Shown here: in pieces, positions 24,102 through 29,231 of the stretch
Layout: each line of letters opens with the position of its first letter
Position numbering within the stretch: the first letter of the stretch is position 1
NCBI GenBank assembly: GCA_963657295.1
Contig: CAVKMX010000012.1
Span: 1-29,231 of the forward strand
Length of the DNA stretch: 29,231 nucleotides
Source of the DNA: CAG-791 sp963657295
GTDB lineage: Bacteria > Bacillota > Clostridia > Lachnospirales > Lachnospiraceae
Direction: 5' to 3'
Program-made: the position numbers and the translations under genes
Notes under the pieces: model-generated
The model's database searches: none
What the model saw: only the letters and a program-made list of their open reading frames with translations
Told to the model about the DNA's origin: nothing

Positions 24102-25210
24102 AGAAAATTGCATTTCACCTGAACTGCCTGGTGCACGGCGGCTGTGAACGCGTGGTGTCCAACCTTGCGAACAAATTCGCTGCGGAAGGGTATGACGTCT
24201 ACGTCACCGTGGAGTGGATTGACAAGGATGAGTTCCGTCTGGATCCGAGGGTACACCACGTCAACGTCGGCTTAAGGCCGGAGGATGAGCACAAGGGGCG
24301 GTGGACGAAATTCCTGCTCCGGATCCGGTATCTGCGTAATTTTCTCAAGGAGGTGCAGCCGGACATTCTGTGTGCATACATGCACCGGCCGAATTTCCGC
24401 GCGCTGGCGGCCGCCCTCGGGCTGAAGACGCCGGTGGTCATCTCGATCCGGAACAATCCGGAGCCGTTCTACGGACATTGGACGGACAAGCTGCAGATCC
24501 GGCTCCTCTTCCCGCGCGCCAACGGGTGCGTGTATCAGACGGCGGAGCAGAAAGCATATTTCAGGCCGTATCTGCAGGAAAATTCCCGGATCATTCTGAA
24601 CCCGATTCATGATAAATATCTGCAGCTGCCGGATCCGGATTATGAGCACCAGGAAAAAACGGTGGTGCAGAGCTCCCGGCTCGTCGGCTTCAAGAACCAG
24701 GCGATGCTGCTGCGGGCCTTTGTCCGCGTGCACAGAGAGCATCCGGACTGGTCCCTTCAGATCTACGGCCCGGATGCGGAGGACGGCACGAGGGAGGAGC
24801 TGGAGAAGATCATCCGGGAGAACCGGGCGGAGGAATGGATCCGGCTGATGGGCGGAACGGACGATCTGGAGCACCTGATCCCGAGGGCAGCCATCTACGC
24901 CCTGCCGTCCGATTATGAGGGCATGCCCAATGCCCTGATGGAGGCCATGGCCATGGGGATGCCCTGCGTTTCAACGGACTGCCCTGCAGGAGCACCGGGC
25001 GTTCTCATTCAGGACGGCGTCAACGGCCTTCTGGTGCCGGTGGGCGACGAGACGGCCATGGCAGCGGCCCTGACAAGGCTCATCGAGGATCCTGCACTTC
25101 GTGCGCGCCTTGGCCGGGAGGCCAGGAGGATTCGGGAGATTGCGAGCACGGAGAAGATTTACGGGGAGTGGAAGGACTATCTGGAGCAGGTGATTGAAGC
25201 GTCAGAATGA
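24098..25210 (+). CDS. GT4 glycosyltransferase (PglH/PglJ-like)
   Basis: This 370-residue GT-B protein starts in an ATGA overlap. The N-terminus IAFHLNCLVHGGCERVVSNLANKFAAEGYDV has the HGG.ERV acceptor-side loop common to this group. The C-terminal donor half has QSSRLVGFKNQAMLLRAF, IYGPDAEDGTREELE and the motif EGMPNALME, then STDCPAGAPGVLI. PglH and PglJ add GalNAc residues to lipid-linked oligosaccharide; sugar identity here is unknown. It shares stretches of near-identical DNA with the next gene (24691-24720 with 26031-26060, one mismatch), consistent with paralogy. Confidence 0.85.
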   Translation: MKKIAFHLNCLVHGGCERVVSNLANKFAAEGYDVYVTVEWIDKDEFRLDPRVHHVNVGLRPEDEHKGRWTKFLLRIRYLRNFLKEVQPDILCAYMHRPNFRALAAALGLKTPVVISIRNNPEPFYGHWTDKLQIRLLFPRANGCVYQTAEQKAYFRPYLQENSRIILNPIHDKYLQLPDPDYEHQEKTVVQSSRLVGFKNQAMLLRAFVRVHREHPDWSLQIYGPDAEDGTREELEKIIRENRAEEWIRLMGGTDDLEHLIPRAAIYALPSDYEGMPNALMEAMAMGMPCVSTDCPAGAPGVLIQDGVNGLLVPVGDETAMAAALTRLIEDPALRARLGREARRIREIASTEKIYGEWKDYLEQVIEASE

Positions 25211-26562
25211 AGCCAGCGCCGCGCAGACGCCTGCGGGATACGTGCGGGGCAAAGGCGGATCATCGGAGCCGTGTTCTGCTTTCCCGGATGTCAAGACAGG
25301 GCAGAATGCACAGGAAGGATCGGGGAACGTTGCAGGAAGAAGAGAAGAGACAACCGCATATCTGCCTCTACATCGGTTCCCTGCAGCGGGGCGGTGCGGA
25401 GCGGGTCATGTCGAACCTTGCCGAGCATCTGTATGCGGAGGGGTGGAGCGTCACGCTGGTGACCACCTATTTCCGGCCGCCGGAGTATGTTCTCCCGCAC
25501 GGGCTGTGGGATGCACAGACGGGAGAGTGCTACGGAAGAGAGACGGAGACGGTTTCCTGGGGAAGGGAGCGTTCGGTCCGGGAGAAGCCTGCGGGAATCC
25601 GCAGAATCTACTCCGATCCGGGAGAGGAGGAGCTGTCCGGGGGACATCTGCGGGGGTTTCTTGCCCGCTACCGGAAGCTCCGCGGCATCTGGCGGGAGGA
25701 GCGGCCGGATCTCATTCTCTCCTTCATCGGGTACAACAATCTTTTCGCCCTTCTGACCGCGCAGGGACTGCAGATCCCGGTGGCCGTCAGCGTTCGTTCC
25801 AATCCCTCCAGGGAGTATGCGCAGGCGAAGCTGCGCCTGCCGGCCTTTGTCCTCTTCCGGCGGGCGGCGGGCGTCATCCTGCAGACAAGGGAGGCGGCTG
25901 CCTTTTTCCCGAAGGCCGTACAGCGAAAGGCAGTCATTCTGCCCAACGCCGTCCATCCGGACTTCGTCCGTCCGCGGTACGAGGGAGAACGGCGGAGGGA
26001 GATCGTCAGTGTAGGACGTCTGGATGCCAACAAGAATCAGGCGATGCTGCTGCGGGCCTTCGCATCGGCAAGACGGCAGGGGGAGCAGCAGGCGCAGATA
26101 CAGGGGTATACGGTACATTTCTACGGAGACGGCCCCCTGCGGGGCGAGCTGGAGTCCCTTGCGGGGGAGCTGGGCATTGCGGATGCAGTGATCTTTCACG
26201 GGACGACGGAGGACATCCGCCGCCGGATTGAGAGGAGCCGTATCTTCGTCCTGACCTCAAGGCAGGAGGGAATGCCCAATGCGCTGCTGGAGGCGATGAG
26301 CGCAGGACTTGCCTGCATTTCAACGGACTGCCCCTGCGGAGGACCGCGGGAGCTGATCGCAGACGGAAGGAACGGCTTTCTGGTGCCGGTGGATGATACC
26401 GGGGCATTGACGGAGCGTCTGCTGCAGCTGGCAGAGGATGACGGCCTTATTGACCGAATGGGTCGTGAGGCCTCCCGCGTACAGGAGGTCTATAATCTGG
26501 AAGCGGTGAACGGCAGATGGGAAAGCTACTTGAAGGGTCTCGTGGACGTCGATGCAGTTTAA
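25207..26562 (+). CDS. GT4 glycosyltransferase, third in the set
   Basis: This frame of 451 residues starts at ATG 25207 in an ATGA overlap. The first ~50 residues are basic and lack family signal, so a start within 25287-25340 is possible. Homology begins at HICLYIGSLQRGGAERVMSNLAEHL. The middle holds an extra variable block (about residues 95-145, rich in Arg and Glu). The donor half has VSVGRLDANKNQAMLLRAF, HFYGDGPLRGELESLA, the motif EGMPNALLE and STDCPCGGPRELI. It is a paralogue of the gene before it and would add a further sugar from the cytoplasmic side. The last 11 bases overlap the MBOAT gene. Confidence 0.83.
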   Translation: MKPAPRRRLRDTCGAKADHRSRVLLSRMSRQGRMHRKDRGTLQEEEKRQPHICLYIGSLQRGGAERVMSNLAEHLYAEGWSVTLVTTYFRPPEYVLPHGLWDAQTGECYGRETETVSWGRERSVREKPAGIRRIYSDPGEEELSGGHLRGFLARYRKLRGIWREERPDLILSFIGYNNLFALLTAQGLQIPVAVSVRSNPSREYAQAKLRLPAFVLFRRAAGVILQTREAAAFFPKAVQRKAVILPNAVHPDFVRPRYEGERRREIVSVGRLDANKNQAMLLRAFASARRQGEQQAQIQGYTVHFYGDGPLRGELESLAGELGIADAVIFHGTTEDIRRRIERSRIFVLTSRQEGMPNALLEAMSAGLACISTDCPCGGPRELIADGRNGFLVPVDDTGALTERLLQLAEDDGLIDRMGREASRVQEVYNLEAVNGRWESYLKGLVDVDAV

Positions 26563-28048
26563 TTCACTTTATTTTCTCTTATTCTTCCTCCCGCCGGTGC
26601 TGGCGGGATATTACGGCCTTGCCGGCAGGGGGCGAAGGGATCTGGCAGACTGGCTGCTGATCCTTGCCTCCTTCCTTTTCTATGGGAGCACGAATCTGTG
26701 GTATGTGCCGATGCTGGGAATCCTGCTGGCACTGAACTGGGGCATTGCACGGCAGATTCAAGGGTGCAGACAGGAGGCGGCGCGGGAGAAGGCGGCCGGA
26801 GGCTGGATGACGGCGGGCATTGTTCTGAACGTCGGGTTTCTTGGCTTTTTCAAATACACCAATTTCCTTCTGGAGAATCTGAATGTGCTCCTGCGGCAGG
26901 ATTGGCCGATGGTGCATCTGATTCTCCCTCTGGGCATCAGCTTCCTCATTTTCTCACAGATCTCCTTTCTTGCGGATGTCCGCCGCGGCACGATTCCGGG
27001 AACGCGGCAGGAGGAGGGCGGAGAGAGGATCTGCCTGCGGGAATATGTGCTGTATTCGGTGTTCTTCCCCAAACTCACGCAGGGGCCCATTGCCTCGATG
27101 CGGGAGTTCCTGCCGGAGCTGCGAAGGGAAAAGCGCGGCAGCTTCTCTTCGGAGGAGGTGTCCTGCGCCGTGCAGATGTTCATCTGCGGTCTGTTCAAAA
27201 AGACGGTGCTGGCCGATCCCCTCGGCAGTATGGTGAGCCAATATTACAGTCAGTTCTCCTATCGCTCCAACGTGGACAGTCTTCTGGTGATGCTGGCCTA
27301 TACCCTTCAGATTTATCTGGATTTCTCCGGTTATTCCGACATGGCAATCGGCCTTGCAGGAATGCTGGGCATAAGGCTCCGGCCGAATTTCAATTCTCCC
27401 TATAAGGCCTGCTCCGTCACGGATTTCTGGCGCAGGTGGCATATGAGTCTCACCTCCTTCCTGCGGGAATACATTTATTTTCCGCTGGGAGGCAGCCGGA
27501 AGGGACGGATCCGGACCTATCGGAACATTCTGCTGGTCTATCTGGTGAGCGGCATCTGGCACGGTGCGAACTGGACGTTTGTTCTGTGGGGACTGCTCCA
27601 CGGGCTGGCCCAGGTGGCGGAGCGGCTGCTGGGCAGATTCTATCAGCGGGTGTGGCGGCCGGTCCGCTGGACGATCACCTTCGGGGCGGTGAGCCTTCTG
27701 TGGATGCTGTTCCGCAGTGATTCCGTGGCGGAGTTCCGGAGATTCTGGTGGCACCTTCGGGTGGATCGGTCCTGGTATTTTTCCGATGACCTTGCTTCGT
27801 GCCTGCACATCACGGGAGTGCGCGCGGTGCTGTCCTTCCTGCAGCTGCCCTGCTCGGAGCAGGCGGTGGGAGGAGTGTGCGCAGCAGTGTTCCTGGGCGG
27901 GTGTCTTCTGTTGTGCCTTGCGGCGCCCAACAACCAGGAGCGAAGGTACCGGACAACGCCCGTTACGCTGGCGGCTGCGGTGGGGATGCTCCTCTGGTGC
28001 CTTCTGTCCATGAGCGGCGTTTCGAGCTTCATCTACAATGACTTCTGA
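26552..28048 (+). CDS. MBOAT family O-acyltransferase (AlgI/DltB-like)
   Basis: This 498-residue polytopic protein starts at ATG 26552, overlapping the previous gene by 11 bases with no good ribosome site of its own, so translational coupling is likely. N-terminal MQFNSLYFLLFFLPPVLAGYY is typical of the family. The conserved MBOAT core is visible as YLDFSGYSDMAIG, FWRRWHMSLTSFLREYIYFPLGG and SGIWHGANWTFVLWGLLHG, whose His337 is the expected catalytic histidine. MBOAT proteins of this type pass acyl groups, usually acetyl, across the membrane for transfer to polysaccharide or teichoic acid, working with an extracytoplasmic partner. The following gene looks like that partner. Acyl group and acceptor are inferred from context. 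Confidence 0.9.
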   Translation: MQFNSLYFLLFFLPPVLAGYYGLAGRGRRDLADWLLILASFLFYGSTNLWYVPMLGILLALNWGIARQIQGCRQEAAREKAAGGWMTAGIVLNVGFLGFFKYTNFLLENLNVLLRQDWPMVHLILPLGISFLIFSQISFLADVRRGTIPGTRQEEGGERICLREYVLYSVFFPKLTQGPIASMREFLPELRREKRGSFSSEEVSCAVQMFICGLFKKTVLADPLGSMVSQYYSQFSYRSNVDSLLVMLAYTLQIYLDFSGYSDMAIGLAGMLGIRLRPNFNSPYKACSVTDFWRRWHMSLTSFLREYIYFPLGGSRKGRIRTYRNILLVYLVSGIWHGANWTFVLWGLLHGLAQVAERLLGRFYQRVWRPVRWTITFGAVSLLWMLFRSDSVAEFRRFWWHLRVDRSWYFSDDLASCLHITGVRAVLSFLQLPCSEQAVGGVCAAVFLGGCLLLCLAAPNNQERRYRTTPVTLAAAVGMLLWCLLSMSGVSSFIYNDF

Positions 28049-29159
28049 TCAGGCATTCGGTTCTGCCGAAGAAAGCGGTGCGTTCATGAAACCGGGAAAA
28101 TGGCTGCGGGCCTTTGTCATCTGCATATTGACGGCACTCCTGGTGCTGGGGGGACTGGTGATCTTCCTGGATCCCTTTTTCCACTATCACGGGCCGGTGG
28201 CCGGCTGGTATTACGAGCTTTCGGATCAGAGGAGTCAGAACGACGGCATCACCCGGCATTTCACGTATGACGCGGTTATTACCGGGACCAGCATGACGGA
28301 GAATTTCCGCACGACAGAGTTTGATGCGCTGATGGGAACCGGCGCCTGCATAAAGCTCCCCTATCCGGGGGCCACCTTTAAGGAAATCAACGACAATCTG
28401 AAGGTGGCCTTCGCCACGGACAATGTGATCCGCTATGTGCTGCGGCCGCTGGATTATTCCCACCTCGTGGAGGACAAGGACGCGATGCGGGAGGATATGG
28501 GAGAATACCCTTCCTATCTGTATGATCGGAATTTTTTCAACGATGTGAAATATCTCTTCAACAAGGATGTGCTGCTGTATTACCTCCTCCCGATGCTGCA
28601 GAAGAGGCTCCGCGGAGAGGAGGGCGGGATCACCTCCTTTGATGACTACGGAAATTCCCGACAGGATGCCTGCTCGAAGGAGCTGGCTCTGGAGGGCATA
28701 GAGAGCTTCGGCACGGCGCCGGAGCAGGCGAGCCTTACCGAAGAGGAGATCGAGGTGCTCCGGGCCAATGTGGAGCAGAACGTCATTGCCGTCGCCAGAG
28801 AGAATCCGGAAACCACCTTCCTTTACTATTTTCCGCCGTATTCTGCGGCATGGTGGGGGACGCTCAAGGCGGACGGGACTCTCTCGCGCCAGGTGCAGGC
28901 GGAGAAGCTCGCCACGCAGATGATGCTGGAGGAGACGGACAACATCCAGGTGTACAACTTCAATCTGGATCAGACGGAAGTGATTTTCAATCTGGACAAT
29001 TACAAGGACACCGGGCACTACAGCCCGGAGGTGAATTCCAGGATCCTCACCTGGATCGCGGACGGAGAGAGCAGGATCACGAAGGAGAACCTGGAGGACT
29101 ATTACCGCGAAGAGGAGGCCTGGTATCTGGCCTATGACTACAATCAGCTCCTGCAGTGA
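28038..29159 (+). CDS. SGNH-like secreted or anchored acyltransferase partner of MBOAT
   Basis: This frame of 373 residues starts at ATG 28038, overlapping the MBOAT gene by 11 bases. A start at ATG 28086 (MKPGKWLRAFVICILTALLVLGG) would give a cleaner signal-anchor. After the single hydrophobic segment, GTSMTENF (Ser85 from the first ATG) sits where the nucleophile block of SGNH/GDSL folds lies. NYKDTGHYSPEVN near the C-terminus supplies Asp324 and His327 in the Asp-x2-His pattern. The fold and the position after an MBOAT gene recall AlgX/AlgJ- or PatB-type enzymes that finish O-acetylation outside the membrane. I do not recognise a characterised homologue. The 72 bases after its stop to the window end show no clear terminator or gene. 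Confidence 0.75.
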   Translation: MTSDQAFGSAEESGAFMKPGKWLRAFVICILTALLVLGGLVIFLDPFFHYHGPVAGWYYELSDQRSQNDGITRHFTYDAVITGTSMTENFRTTEFDALMGTGACIKLPYPGATFKEINDNLKVAFATDNVIRYVLRPLDYSHLVEDKDAMREDMGEYPSYLYDRNFFNDVKYLFNKDVLLYYLLPMLQKRLRGEEGGITSFDDYGNSRQDACSKELALEGIESFGTAPEQASLTEEEIEVLRANVEQNVIAVARENPETTFLYYFPPYSAAWWGTLKADGTLSRQVQAEKLATQMMLEETDNIQVYNFNLDQTEVIFNLDNYKDTGHYSPEVNSRILTWIADGESRITKENLEDYYREEEAWYLAYDYNQLLQ

Positions 29160-29231
29160 CGGCGGCGGTCACGGCGCGTTACTGTACAGACGCCCGCCGG
29201 TGACGGGTCCTGGCGGAGCTGTCCGTCCTGG

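Noticed and set aside
1..29231. CRISPR arrays, rRNA or tRNA genes, intact transposase or integrase genes
   Set aside because: None was seen on reading both strands. The mobile-element signal rests only on polyvalent-protein fragments and repeats.

Overview
The window looks like chromosomal DNA of a Bacillota bacterium, most likely Clostridia and Lachnospiraceae-like. This is inferred from the protein families: large phage-type polyvalent proteins, a PglF/PglE/PglC-type cell-surface glycan set, and an MBOAT plus GTSM-motif partner. Good Shine-Dalgarno sites and ATGA stop/start overlaps fit too. Every convincing gene is on the + strand. Genus cannot be fixed from the sequence alone.

Region 1 (1-~4,963) is degraded mobile-element DNA; one sampled line was about 48% G+C, against 53-58% for sampled lines further right. 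It holds the C-terminal continuation of a giant polyvalent phage/ICE protein (1-~560, frameshifted). An intrinsic terminator (559-586) follows, then a membrane-anchored NUDIX-like gene of the SMODS-associated type split by an in-frame TAG (642-1340), then a perfect 26-bp inverted repeat with terminator character (1381-1435). Last comes a 5'-truncated, 3'-truncated polyvalent protein gene (1534-~4953) with an ADP-ribosyltransferase-like domain. Bases 1-68 recur at 4886-4953 and the two polyvalent fragments lie in permuted order: joining base 4885 to base 1 would rebuild a continuous reading frame. This points to a tandem duplication or a circularly permuted integrated unit of about 4.9 kb.

Region 2 (~4,964-29,159) is one long, tightly packed + strand gene set starting just beyond the mobile-element junction. 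A near-consensus promoter (4999-5027) precedes a MATE transporter. Then come a GT-C-like membrane protein, WecE-type sugar aminotransferase, second GT-C-like membrane protein, GNAT acetyltransferase, polyprenyl-phosphate glycosyltransferase (ArnC/GtrB-like), Wzy/ligase-like membrane protein, DUF6020-like membrane protein, PglF/WbpM-type 4,6-dehydratase, PglE-type aminotransferase, PglC-type initiating sugar phosphotransferase, ATP-grasp ligase, three GT4 glycosyltransferases, MBOAT O-acyltransferase and an SGNH-like partner.

Working model (inference): PglF- and PglE-like enzymes make UDP-2-acetamido-4-amino-2,4,6-trideoxyhexose, which the PglC-like enzyme loads on undecaprenyl phosphate. The GT4 enzymes extend it, the ATP-grasp enzyme may acylate a 4-amino group (no PglD-type acetyltransferase is present), and the Wzy-like protein polymerises or ligates the repeat. 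In parallel WecE (with the GNAT) makes a 4-amino-4,6-dideoxyhexose that the ArnC-like enzyme could load on undecaprenyl phosphate for the GT-C-like membrane proteins to add outside the cell. The MBOAT/SGNH pair would O-acylate the exported polymer. No dedicated Wzx flippase, ABC exporter, chain-length regulator or LytR-CpsA-Psr ligase is seen, so the locus probably continues beyond 29,231.
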